A stretch of 64,000 nt of DNA from Gammaproteobacteria bacterium. GTDB taxonomy: Bacteria; Pseudomonadota; Gammaproteobacteria; Pseudomonadales; UBA5518. Shown in pieces: positions 1 to 8,367 of the stretch (its first letter is position 1; the number at the start of each line of letters is the position of its first letter). Position numbers and translations under genes: made by a program. The stretch spans positions 1,488,001 to 1,552,000 of the forward strand of contig JADIYI010000008.1 in assembly GCA_016705365.1 (NCBI GenBank). Reading direction: 5' to 3'. The notes under the pieces are model-generated. The model was not told the origin of the DNA, searched no databases, and saw only the letters and a program-made list of their open reading frames with translations.

Positions 1-336
1 ACCGCGATGGTGCGTTCCCAGTTCTCCTGGGTCTCGAGTTCGCTGCGCACGAAATTGCCGATACCCGCGCAGTTGACCAGCACGGCCGGCGTACCGAGCT
101 CGGCACTCAGCGTCGCGATCGCGGGCTCGATCGACGCCCAGCGCGTCACATCGATCGCGTAGAAGCTGGCGGTGCCGCCCGCGGCGCGGATTTCCGCCGC
201 CGCCGCTTCTCCGGCGATGGCATCGCGGTCGAGGACTGCCACGCGGGCGCCTTCGTCGGCGAGTCGGTGCGCGGTCGCGCGTCCGAGCCCCGAAGCACCA
301 CCGGTAACCACTGCGACCCGATCGTTGAAACGCATC
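1..336 (-). CDS. Short-chain dehydrogenase/reductase, N-terminal part (runs off the window)
   Basis: The first 112 codons of an SDR oxidoreductase read on the minus strand from ATG at 336; the 3' end lies outside the window. The N-terminus has the NAD(P)-binding glycine motif TGGASGLG after a short beta strand (residues about 11-18), an acidic residue at the end of the second strand (VLDRD) that favours NAD, and the NCAG motif near residue 90 that stabilises the Rossmann core. The catalytic Tyr-Lys region is not included. The substrate cannot be told. It lies 83 bp downstream of a PaaI-type thioesterase gene on the same strand, so the two may be cotranscribed. Confidence 0.85.
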
Positions 337-419
337 ACGATTGTCTGTTTTCCTGTTGCTGTCCGAATCCGGAGAAACGAACCACTACCCGTGGTCCGGG
401 GTCGAGTTGCCGCACGTGT

Positions 420-836
420 TCAGGATTTTCTCGAGAGTTTGGCAGTTGCGCTGGTAGTGGCGACGAGCAGACCATCCTCATTGTAGAGCCGACCTTCCAG
501 GAACGCCGTTTTGTAGCTGCTTTTGACCACATTCCCCACGGCGCGCAGGCGACCCGCCCGGGTGACTTCCAGGTAACTGGTGTTGATCTGCAGGGTAGAC
601 ACATTGACGATGTCTTGCGCAGTGGCAAACACGGCATGGCTCATGGCGGCGTCCAGCATGCTGGTGATAAATCCTCCTTGCACCACGTCGATCGAATGGC
701 AAAAATCGGTACCGATCGCAAATTCAAAGGTGCAATTTCGTTCTTCCCTGTCGATGGCCACGATCTTGCCGCCGAGCATCGGGATAAATCCGGGTAGACG
801 CGCATTGAGCTGTTCGATAACTGCCTGATCATTCAT
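420..836 (-). CDS. PaaI-family hotdog thioesterase
   Basis: A 138-residue single hotdog domain, the usual length for PaaI/YdiI-type acyl-CoA thioesterases, which hydrolyse acyl-CoA or aryl-CoA in the cytoplasm. The active-site region reads VVQGGFITSMLD (about residues 51-62), so the HGG motif of PaaI has Gln in place of His while the general-base Asp (D62) at the start of the long helix is kept; many members of the family carry this variant. The C-terminal half alternates strands typical of the fold (LEVTRAGRL, FLEGRLYNEDG). It is followed on the same strand by a truncated SDR gene. The natural thioester is unknown; a housekeeping CoA-recycling role in acyl-CoA catabolism is the simplest reading. 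Confidence 0.85.
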   Translation of the reverse strand: MNDQAVIEQLNARLPGFIPMLGGKIVAIDREERNCTFEFAIGTDFCHSIDVVQGGFITSMLDAAMSHAVFATAQDIVNVSTLQINTSYLEVTRAGRLRAVGNVVKSSYKTAFLEGRLYNEDGLLVATTSATAKLSRKS

Positions 837-1013
837 GGTGCGATGGTTCCGTCTCGATGGGTGGGTGCGCGGTTACAGGATGCTGATCATAAATACACGG
901 ATGGAGCCGTTCGAGCAAGCCTGAATCGCCTTCACGCGGGCGTGAGCGGCGAGGCGCACCAGCGCGAACGGCTGTGCCGCTACATCGCCCGCGCGGCGGT
1001 GGCCGAACCACCG

Positions 1014-1946
1014 CTAGCGGGCCGAGGTGATGCCAGCGGGCAGGGGCCGGAGGAAGGGGAAGGGAGCCGCACCGCCTGCCGCTATCGCCTGGAATTTCGC
1101 GAATTGCCGATAGCGTTCTTCGAGCGTACGACCAGGGAAGTACCGAGGATCGAGCGCCTCGATCACCGGCTCCAGCTTTTCCAGCCGATCCTCGATCGAC
1201 GGGTGCGTGCGCGTGAACACCGCGAGTGAGGCGTCGTCCTTGCCGCGCGCGCCGAGTTTTTGCAGTACCAGTGGTAATCCGTACGGGTCGTAGCCGGCCT
1301 TTCCCGCCAGTTCCACGCCGCGCCGGTCGGCATCGAGTTCGTCGCCACGGTCGAGGCCACGCGCGTACAGCACGCCGATCGATCCCCGTAGCGCTTGCAG
1401 CTGCGAATCCAGGGTCGAGGTCGAGACGTGGGCGGCGTCCTTCGCGATGTCTGCCAGTTTCCCCAGTTCGGCGCGGGTATTCGCCGCCTTGATCGCCTTG
1501 AGGTAATGGTGCTGCACGATGTGCTCGATCTCGTGCGCCAGTACACCGGCAAGTTCGGCCTCCGAGTCGATGTCCGTGAGCATGCCCGTCGTAATGAAGA
1601 TGTAGCCGTCGGGCGCAGCCCAAGCATTCGCACTCGCATCGTCTATCACTGCGAAACGCCAGTCTAACGCGCTTCGATCACTCTTCGCTGCAATGTAGCG
1701 CCCAACCTGGTTGACGTAACGCTGCAGACGGGGCAACGGCGCCAGCGGTGCCTTCGAGAGAATCTCGAGCGCCGCCTGTTCGCCGATCAGCTTTTCCTGC
1801 GCAGCCTCGTCATGCTGGGTTGCAGCCGGTTTCACGGCCTCGGCAACGCGCTTCGCGGTATCGAGTATGCCATTCAGGTCGAAGGCCAGCGCCGGAGTTG
1901 CCAGGCAGACAAGCAGCAGCAAGCGGCACGCCGCACCCGCTTTCAT
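1014..1946 (-). CDS. Periplasmic M48-family zinc metalloprotease
   Basis: A 310-residue M48 peptidase. A signal peptide (residues 1-21, ending PALA) sends it to the periplasm. The zinc-binding HExxH helix is HEIEH at residues 138-142 within VLAHEIEHIVQHH, and a third ligand Glu is probably E203 in DELDAD. No TPR tail is present, so it is a LoiP/YcaL-like stand-alone protease rather than BepA, and its likely role is envelope protein quality control. The start overlaps the stop of the upstream SH3-domain gene by 4 bp (ATGA), so the two are translationally coupled, and both follow a CHASE2 adenylate cyclase gene. The specific substrate is unknown. Confidence 0.9.
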   Translation of the reverse strand: MKAGAACRLLLLVCLATPALAFDLNGILDTAKRVAEAVKPAATQHDEAAQEKLIGEQAALEILSKAPLAPLPRLQRYVNQVGRYIAAKSDRSALDWRFAVIDDASANAWAAPDGYIFITTGMLTDIDSEAELAGVLAHEIEHIVQHHYLKAIKAANTRAELGKLADIAKDAAHVSTSTLDSQLQALRGSIGVLYARGLDRGDELDADRRGVELAGKAGYDPYGLPLVLQKLGARGKDDASLAVFTRTHPSIEDRLEKLEPVIEALDPRYFPGRTLEERYRQFAKFQAIAAGGAAPFPFLRPLPAGITSAR

Positions 1947-2554
1947 TCTGGGTTCTCCGTTGTTTCCGCTTTCTGCTTCGGCTGCTCGACGCCGGGATCG
2001 AGTCCCTGCTCGAAGGCTTTCATGTCATCGTCGCTCGGCTCGAAGGTGTTCAACTGCTCGAGCGAGGATTCGGCGCCGGCCTCGGCTTTGGCCGGATCGA
2101 CCAGCGTCTGGCCCGAGAGCTTGCCGGATGCGCTGCCCCGAACGGCAGTGGAATCGGCCGAGCTGCCGGTCACCATGCTGCCCAGCGCACCGGCGGCAGC
2201 GCCGCCGAGACTGCCACTGCTGGCACCGCCGAGCGCCGCACTTGCCGCACCCGTCGACTCATCGTCCTGCCTATCCGGCGGCGTGCCAGCATGTGCGCTG
2301 AGGCGCACCGCGAGCAGCTTCACCCAGCCTTCCTCACCACCGGGCCCGCGCACGCGATACCAACCACCCTTGCGATCCAGCACTGTCAGCGGCGCAGCAG
2401 CTTTGAGATTTGCAACCACGGTCGCATTGGATTCCGGTTTCGCGAGCAATTCCGCGTCCTTTGCCAGCGCCGCATCCTGCGCGCGTGCCAAGCCGCCACA
2501 CGCCAGCAGCAGTGCCAGTGCTAACCACCTGTCACGTCGTTTGCCGATCATCAT
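1943..2554 (-). CDS. SH3-domain protein, exported
   Basis: A 203-residue protein with an N-terminal signal sequence (LALALLLACGGLARAQ) and one bacterial SH3-like domain at about residues 25-85 (KPESNATVVANL, GGWYRVRGPGGEEGWVKL). The rest is low-complexity Gly/Ala/Ser-rich sequence, followed by a conserved-looking tail of about 50 residues with EQLNTFEPSDDDMKAFEQGLDPG. I chose the ATG at 2554 because GGAGG lies 8 nt upstream of it; a GTG three codons earlier sits directly on that ribosome site. It overlaps the cyclase gene upstream by 23 bp and the M48 protease downstream by 4 bp. A periplasmic role beside the protease is likely; its ligand is unknown. Confidence 0.8.
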   Translation of the reverse strand: MMIGKRRDRWLALALLLACGGLARAQDAALAKDAELLAKPESNATVVANLKAAAPLTVLDRKGGWYRVRGPGGEEGWVKLLAVRLSAHAGTPPDRQDDESTGAASAALGGASSGSLGGAAAGALGSMVTGSSADSTAVRGSASGKLSGQTLVDPAKAEAGAESSLEQLNTFEPSDDDMKAFEQGLDPGVEQPKQKAETTENPE

Positions 2555-4436
2555 GTCCGTCACCTCCGATTGGTTCGAACAATTCCACCGCTTCCTCGCG
2601 CCCCTTCACCTGCGCCGTACCCTGCGGGCGAAAATGTATCTCCGCACCGCAGCCGGCGCGCGTTGCCGCCGACACCAGGATCGGGGCGCGGTCTTTTGTG
2701 AGTCCCTCGATGCGGCTTGCGAGATTCACGGTATCACCGATGGCAGTGAAGTCGTAGCGCTGCTCGCAGCCAATCATGCCGACCACCGCCTGCCCTGTGT
2801 GGATGCCCACGCCGATATCGAAATCAGTAAAGCCGTAATCCCGGCGGAAACGTTCCATCTCCTGGCGCATTTCCAGCGCACAGGCCACCGCAGCGCGGTG
2901 CTGCGCCGGATTCGCGAGCGGTGCGCCCCAGAAGGCCATTACCGCATCGCCAATGAATTTGTCGAGCGTACCGCCGTGACGAAATATCACCGCTACCTGG
3001 CGGCTGAAATAATCGTCGAGCAGTCGCACGACTTCCACCGCGCTGCGCTGCTCTGACAGGCGCGTGAAGCCGCGGATATCCGAGAACAGCACCGTGATCT
3101 CGCAGGTCCGCGAACTGAGTAGCGCCGTAGCGTCCTCATCGTGCAGCAGGTGGCGCACGATCTCCGGATCCATGAAGCGCTCGAAGGTGCGCACGGTGCG
3201 CGCGAGTTCGGCCTGCCGCTCGCGGTATTGGATGAGGGCCAGCGTACCCATGAAGATGGCGATCAGCAACGCCGGCACCGGCCATGGCGTGATCCCGGCG
3301 GCGCCGATTGCGAGCGCGGCCGATCCGGCTGCCAGGGCGGTCGCACCGCCCGCACCAATCGTGATTGCGATCAGCATTTGCCCGCGACGCGCGGTCTCGG
3401 CCATCGCGGCCAGCAGCAGGCCGAGCACGAGCCACGCCACCGGGAAGGGCATGATGTGGAGCGCGGCACCGTGCAGCAGGTTGTCGATCACCACGCCGAC
3501 CATCACCACGCCCGGGTATGCGGAGGAGATGGGGGTTGGCTTGGTATCCTGCAACCCGCTCGCACTGTTGCCGATCAGTACGATGCGATCCTTGAAGAAG
3601 CCCTCCGGGAGGCTTTTCTTGCCCTGCACGAAGTGCTCGTAGACTTCGCGGTAGAGCAGGCGCGTGTACGGTCTCGTGCCCCCGGCGGGGAAATCGATCC
3701 GGTACGTGGGTGCATCAGGTAGTGTGGCACCCAGATCGCGGGCCACGCGCGCGGGCAGGGAGGACCAGCGCCAGCCCTGGATCTCGCGGTACACATCGTA
3801 GCCGCGCCCGATGCCGTCGGGATCCGGCGTGAAATTCACCGAGCCGATGCGCCACGCGGTCGCAGGAATCGCGAAGGGCAACAGCAGCGAGCCGCGCGCA
3901 TCGGCCCGCGCCGCCGGACCGGGTTCGAGACCCGCGCCGGCGGGGTAGCTCGCAAGCAATGTCGGTACCGCAGCATCGCCGAGCTGCAGTGCGGCCAGGT
4001 AGACATTCGACGCTGCGGCCAGTATCTCGCCGAACCACGCATCATCATCGGGGCGCAGGATGTCCTTGTCGCTGAAGAAAATGTCGAAGACCACCGCGCG
4101 GGGCTTCTCTGCGAGCAGCGGCTCGAGCAGCCCGGCGTGCACCGAGCGTGGCCACGGCCATTTACCGACATCCGACGCCATGGCCTGCATGCTCCACTCA
4201 TCGATGTCTATCAGGACGATCGAAGGGTCACCCGGGCGGGATTGTGCGCGCCAGCGCACCAGCTGGTCGCCCCAGGCGTTGTCGAGACGCTGCGCGGCAG
4301 GCAGCAGGAGCAGTAACGGAAAGGCAAGCCAGCAGGCGAGCGCCGCGAGCCAGCTGCGGTTGACACCGTGCCTGAGAAAAGCGAGCGGCTTCACATGCGC
4401 ACTCCCGCACAGCGGACCATCCGCTGGAGACTGCAC
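2532..4436 (-). CDS. CHASE2-domain class III adenylate/guanylate cyclase
   Basis: A 634-residue membrane receptor cyclase. After an N-terminal membrane segment (residues about 27-45) comes a periplasmic CHASE2 sensor (about 50-330, with VLIDIDEWSM and AVVFDIFFSD), three transmembrane helices (about 335-405), and a cytoplasmic class III cyclase domain. The two metal-binding Asp are in LFSDIRGFT and KFIGDAVMAF, and the Lys of KFIGD and the Asp of AIGDTVNLASR fit ATP as substrate. It should make cAMP in response to a periplasmic signal. The start is GTG at 4436 with GGAG 6 nt upstream; a second GTG at 4394 is also possible. It is first in a three-gene overlapping operon with an SH3 protein and an M48 protease. 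Confidence 0.9.
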   Translation of the reverse strand: MQSPADGPLCGSAHVKPLAFLRHGVNRSWLAALACWLAFPLLLLLPAAQRLDNAWGDQLVRWRAQSRPGDPSIVLIDIDEWSMQAMASDVGKWPWPRSVHAGLLEPLLAEKPRAVVFDIFFSDKDILRPDDDAWFGEILAAASNVYLAALQLGDAAVPTLLASYPAGAGLEPGPAARADARGSLLLPFAIPATAWRIGSVNFTPDPDGIGRGYDVYREIQGWRWSSLPARVARDLGATLPDAPTYRIDFPAGGTRPYTRLLYREVYEHFVQGKKSLPEGFFKDRIVLIGNSASGLQDTKPTPISSAYPGVVMVGVVIDNLLHGAALHIMPFPVAWLVLGLLLAAMAETARRGQMLIAITIGAGGATALAAGSAALAIGAAGITPWPVPALLIAIFMGTLALIQYRERQAELARTVRTFERFMDPEIVRHLLHDEDATALLSSRTCEITVLFSDIRGFTRLSEQRSAVEVVRLLDDYFSRQVAVIFRHGGTLDKFIGDAVMAFWGAPLANPAQHRAAVACALEMRQEMERFRRDYGFTDFDIGVGIHTGQAVVGMIGCEQRYDFTAIGDTVNLASRIEGLTKDRAPILVSAATRAGCGAEIHFRPQGTAQVKGREEAVELFEPIGGDGHDDRQTT

Positions 4437-4792
4437 ACTGTACTCCAGCGCAAGGTTTCGTGACGAGAACCGTCATCAGCGTCATGATGATAAAACCGTT
4501 CCTGCACACCCGGCGAAGCGGAGCGTCGGTGCGAAAGGCGCTGACGAGAACGTTGACGTCAGGTGTCTGCATCCATGGACTCGAGCACGGCTTTCTCCGG
4601 GTGCGCTGCGGTTCCTGTTCGCCACGCGTCCCGGTGCGCTCGCCAAGGCGCTGGAGGTGATCTGCCGCCTGAGCGCCACGCATCTCGCGCACACGGCCGC
4701 CTGGGCAGCTTGGCTTCGGTCGGGGAGGGCCTTTAGCTTTCCTATACCGTAAATGTGTCCCTTTTCTTGCGCTGTTGGATTACGATTGCTGC
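4437..4792. other. Intergenic region, no gene seen
   Basis: This is the divergent gap between the cyclase and the MlaF-like gene. Both genes must start transcription here, but I see no convincing promoter hexamers, no clear inverted repeat and no reading frame with protein-like composition. It is GC-rich, like coding sequence, and could be a decayed gene. Confidence 0.4.
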
Positions 4793-5614
4793 ATGCAACC
4801 CATCCGCTCCGCAAACCTCATCGAGATCCGGGACCTGCACTTTGCATACGGCAGCAACAAGGTCATCGATGGGCTCGAACTGGACATCCCGCAGGGGAAG
4901 GTGGTCGCGATCCTCGGCGCCAGCGGTTGCGGCAAGACGACACTGCTGCAACTGATCGGTGGCGCGCTGAAACCCGCGCGCGGCAGCGTGAGGGTCTACG
5001 GCCAGGAGGTCCACGCACTTGACCACGATGGGCTCTACCGGCTGCGGCGTGAGATCGGAATGATGTTCCAGAAGGGCGGGCTCTTCACCGACCTCTCCGT
5101 CTTCGAGAACATCGCCTTCCCGATACGCGAGCACACGACACTCCCCGAAGCGATCATCACCAACCTGGTGAAAATGAAGCTGCACGCGGTGGGGCTGCGC
5201 GGTGCGCACCACCTCTACCCCATCGAACTCTCCGGCGGCATGGCGCGGCGCGTGGCGCTTGCGCGTGCGACGGCCCTCGACCCGGGCCTCCTGATCTATG
5301 ACGAGCCATTTGCCGGGCTCGACCCAATCACGCTCAGCGTGATCTGCAAGCTCATCCGCACGCTCAACGACGCGCTGGACAGCACGTCGGTGGTCGTGAC
5401 CTATGATGTGCCCGAGGCGGTGAAACTTGCCGATTATCTGTACGTGATGGGCGAGGGCCGCATCGTCGGCCACGGCCCCACGCAGGAGATGCTCGACTCC
5501 GATCACCCCTTCGTGCGGCAACTGCTGCACGCCGAACCCGACGGCCCGGTGCCGTTCCACTTCCCGGCCCGACCCATTGCAGAAGATCTCGAACTCACCC
5601 CGCTGACCAAGTAG
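4793..5614 (+). CDS. mlaF: MlaF-like phospholipid-transport ABC ATPase
   Basis: A 273-residue ABC ATPase very similar in layout to E. coli MlaF (269 residues), the ATPase of the Mla system that moves phospholipids between inner and outer membranes. Walker A is GASGCGKTT (42-50), the Q-loop is MFQKGGLFTD, the signature is LSGGMARR (146-153), Walker B is LLIYDE (166-171), and the C-terminal tail GPVPFHFPARP is typical of MlaF. The H-loop is unusual: where E. coli has SHDVPE this protein has TYDVPE (Tyr204), so the switch histidine is missing. No mlaE, mlaD, mlaC or mlaB follows; the next gene is an enoyl-CoA hydratase. The ATG at 4793 gives the best match to MlaF length, although no good ribosome site is visible. 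Confidence 0.85.
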   Translation: MQPIRSANLIEIRDLHFAYGSNKVIDGLELDIPQGKVVAILGASGCGKTTLLQLIGGALKPARGSVRVYGQEVHALDHDGLYRLRREIGMMFQKGGLFTDLSVFENIAFPIREHTTLPEAIITNLVKMKLHAVGLRGAHHLYPIELSGGMARRVALARATALDPGLLIYDEPFAGLDPITLSVICKLIRTLNDALDSTSVVVTYDVPEAVKLADYLYVMGEGRIVGHGPTQEMLDSDHPFVRQLLHAEPDGPVPFHFPARPIAEDLELTPLTK

Positions 5615-5865
5615 CCGTTTTGCGCTATCCCTGGCATCGACCAGCCCTCCGTGCGAACACCAATTCGGGCCAAGCGCGGCATATACCCTGTCGAGGGGCC
5701 ATGAATCTGTCCCGCCGCACCCTCGTTGACGACAGCATTATCAGCGCGCCAGCAACGGTGTTTGCATTTTCCGTGACCATATAAGTAAATGCAGACATAC
5801 GCGTTGCAATCCGGATTTTTCCGCCTGGCCAGACACCAGGCGCGTGGCCTCAACAGGGTAGAGAG

Positions 5866-6684
5866 ATGACATTCAAGCACTTGAGCTATCAGAAAGCGGA
5901 TCATATCGCGCTCGTCACGCTCGACAACCCCGAGCGGCTGAACGCCATGACGGGCGAGATGCTCGCCTCTCTTTCACGTGCCATCGAGCTCGTTCGGGAG
6001 GACGACGATGTGCGCGTGCTGGTCCTCACCGGGGCAGGGCGGGGCTTCTGCAGCGGGGCGGACACCGAGATGCTGATCGCGCTGGCGATGGGCAAACCGG
6101 TTCCCGGCGCCGTTGCGCAGGAAAGCTGGCACAAGAACCTCGAGCCCATCGGGTGGTTCGGTGTCGAGGTCAGCCAGCTCGAAAAGCCGACGATCGCGGC
6201 GATCAACGGCTCTGCCGTCGGGGGTGGATTTGCGCTTGCCATGGCCTGCGATCTGCGCATCATCGCCAACGACGCCAAGTTCGGCATGGCCTCGACTCAC
6301 CGCTACGCGCTGCCTCCGGAAGGCGGCATCACTTATACCCTGCCGCGCATCGTCGGCCTCACCAGGGCCTGCGAGCTGCTGCTGACGGGGGATCTCGTGG
6401 ATGGCATGGAGGCCGAGCGCATCGGTCTCGTGACCCGTGCCGTGCCGGCAGATCAGGTGCTCGAGGCCGCGATGGCACTCGCGGCGAAGATTGCAGGCAA
6501 CGGGCCGATCGGCATGGCACTCACCAAGCAGCTCATCTATCGCGGGCTGCACGAGACCAGCATCGCGACCCAGGTCGAACGCGAGGACGCCGCGCTGGTG
6601 CGCGGCTTCAAGACCGAGGACTACCGGGAGGGCGCGACAGCCTGGTGGATCGAGAAGCGCAAACCGGTATTCAAGGGGAAATGA
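5866..6684 (+). CDS. Enoyl-CoA hydratase/isomerase (crotonase) family protein
   Basis: A 272-residue crotonase-fold protein that should hydrate or isomerise an unsaturated acyl-CoA. The CoA-binding and oxyanion-hole regions are clear: RGFCSGADTEML near residue 65 and GSAVGGGFALAMACDLR near 110-125. The usual catalytic Glu position in the first half of the active site is not obvious, while a Glu is present in ALPPEGGITYTLPR near residue 150. The C-terminal helices (FKTEDYREGATAWWIEKRKPVFKGK) are typical of the family. It is read toward the minus-strand GMC oxidoreductase gene, 15 bp away, and is the first gene of a CoA-catabolic island. The substrate is unknown. Confidence 0.9.
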   Translation: MTFKHLSYQKADHIALVTLDNPERLNAMTGEMLASLSRAIELVREDDDVRVLVLTGAGRGFCSGADTEMLIALAMGKPVPGAVAQESWHKNLEPIGWFGVEVSQLEKPTIAAINGSAVGGGFALAMACDLRIIANDAKFGMASTHRYALPPEGGITYTLPRIVGLTRACELLLTGDLVDGMEAERIGLVTRAVPADQVLEAAMALAAKIAGNGPIGMALTKQLIYRGLHETSIATQVEREDAALVRGFKTEDYREGATAWWIEKRKPVFKGK

Positions 6685-6699
6685 TGGCGGCGCCCGGCA

Positions 6700-8313
6700 T
6701 CAGGCCAATATCATTGCCGCCGCTTTCTCGGCAATCATCACCACCGGGGCGCAGGTATTGCCCGAGGTGATCGTCGGCATGATCGAGGCATCGACAATGC
6801 GCAGCTGCCCGATGCCATGCACCTTGAGTTCGTGGTTCACCACTGCCAGCGGATCGTTGCCCATTTTGCAGGTGCCTACCGGGTGATAGACACCGCGGGA
6901 GACCTGGCGTGCATAGCCCAGAATATCGGCGTCGGTCTGAACCGTCGGGCCGGGGGCGATCTCCGCGCCGCGATAGCGGTCGAAGGGAGCCTGGGCGAAG
7001 ATTTCGCGCTGCCGTTTGACCGCGTTGACGATATCGCGCTGATCGCGTTCGGTTTGCAAAAAGTTGTGACAGATCTTCGGTGGGTCCTGCGGATCGGTGC
7101 TGCGGATCCGCACCGTCCCACGGGCATCCGGGCGCATTGGATAGATCATGGCGGTCATGCCGCGGACCATGTTGATGGCCGTGCTGTTGTCATTGGCGGC
7201 TTGACTCGTCGCCACCGGAAAGAAGACGACCTGGCAGTCCGGACGCTGGCTGTGATCGCCGCTCGTATGGGCAAAGCAGGCGACCGGGGAGCCGTTGAAT
7301 GCAAGCAGCCCGCGGCCGCTGCACAGATAGCGAAACACCTGGCCAATAAATCGCAGGGGCTTGAACTGATCGGTCAGCGATACGGGTTCCTTGCAGTCGT
7401 GGATCACATCCACACCCAGGTGCTCCTGCAGATTCTCGCCGACGCCGGGCAGATCCTGGAGCAAGGGGATGCCCATCTGCGCCAGTAACGCGGCGGGGCC
7501 AATGCCGGAGAGTTGCAGCAGCTGCGGATCGTGCAGCGAGCCGGCGCAGAGAATCACTTCACGCCGCGCTCGCGCCTCCCTGCGCGCGCCGCGCTGCATG
7601 AAAGATACGCCGGCTGCACCTCGGCCCTCGAGCAAGAGCCGCTCGGCGCGGGCACCGGTCTCGATGTGCAGATTGGGACGTCTTCTGACAGCAGGAGTCA
7701 AGAATGCACGGGCAGTGCTTTCGCGCCGTCCCCGGCGCTGACTGACCGGGGTGAGACCGACACCAAATTGACTGGCGCCATTGGGGTCGTGATTGAGCGG
7801 CAGGCCATAGGCTGCAGCCGCCGCGATAAAGCTGTCCACGAGCGGCGATTCGTAGCGGATCCGTTCGACATGCCACTCGCCGTCCTGACCATGAAAATGA
7901 CTTTTGCCATCCTCATGATGTTCGCTGCGCAGAAAAAAGGGCAGCACCTCATCGTAACTCCAGCCCTGGTTGCCCAGCGCAGCCCAGTGATCGTAGTCTT
8001 CCTTCTGGCCGCGGATATACATCATGCCGTTGATGGCGCTGGTGCCGCCCAACAGTCTGCCCAGGGGTTGGTCGATTCGCCGTCCCTTGAGTCCGACTTC
8101 GGGCTGCGACTTCCAGCGCCAATTGTAGGTCTTGTGGTGGTAGAGCAGGCCGAAACCGATCGGTACGCTGACCAGCGGAGTCCTGCCGGCAGGACCGGCT
8201 TCCAGCAGCAACACTTGGTTGTGGGGGGCCGCGGAGAGCCGGTTGGCCAGCACGCAGCCCGCCGCACCGGCCCCTACGATAATGTAGTCGTAGCCTGGAT
8301 CATTCACCGTCAT
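6700..8313 (-). CDS. GMC-family FAD-dependent alcohol dehydrogenase/oxidase
   Basis: A 537-residue glucose-methanol-choline oxidoreductase of choline or long-chain alcohol dehydrogenase type. The N-terminal FAD motif is DYIIVGAGAAGCVLANRLS, the GMC signature is GRLLGGTSAINGMMYIRG (about residues 83-100), and the C-terminal active site has YHPVGTCKMG and SGNTCAP, which give the catalytic His and Asn. It should oxidise a primary alcohol to an aldehyde with an unknown electron acceptor; there is no signal peptide, so it is cytoplasmic. It lies downstream of the thiolase, DUF35 and CoA-ligase genes on the same strand, 54 bp after the thiolase stop, and so probably belongs to their operon. It may feed an alcohol substrate into the CoA pathway. 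Confidence 0.9.
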   Translation of the reverse strand: MTVNDPGYDYIIVGAGAAGCVLANRLSAAPHNQVLLLEAGPAGRTPLVSVPIGFGLLYHHKTYNWRWKSQPEVGLKGRRIDQPLGRLLGGTSAINGMMYIRGQKEDYDHWAALGNQGWSYDEVLPFFLRSEHHEDGKSHFHGQDGEWHVERIRYESPLVDSFIAAAAAYGLPLNHDPNGASQFGVGLTPVSQRRGRRESTARAFLTPAVRRRPNLHIETGARAERLLLEGRGAAGVSFMQRGARREARARREVILCAGSLHDPQLLQLSGIGPAALLAQMGIPLLQDLPGVGENLQEHLGVDVIHDCKEPVSLTDQFKPLRFIGQVFRYLCSGRGLLAFNGSPVACFAHTSGDHSQRPDCQVVFFPVATSQAANDNSTAINMVRGMTAMIYPMRPDARGTVRIRSTDPQDPPKICHNFLQTERDQRDIVNAVKRQREIFAQAPFDRYRGAEIAPGPTVQTDADILGYARQVSRGVYHPVGTCKMGNDPLAVVNHELKVHGIGQLRIVDASIMPTITSGNTCAPVVMIAEKAAAMILA

Positions 8314-8367
8314 CTCCCGGTCTGGAGCTCATCTGGATATCCTGGTGCAGCCGTTTTGCGATGAGCT

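Noticed and set aside
5615..5865. Promoter-like TTGACG and TATAAG hexamers before the enoyl-CoA hydratase
   Set aside because: The spacing between them does not fit a sigma70 promoter.
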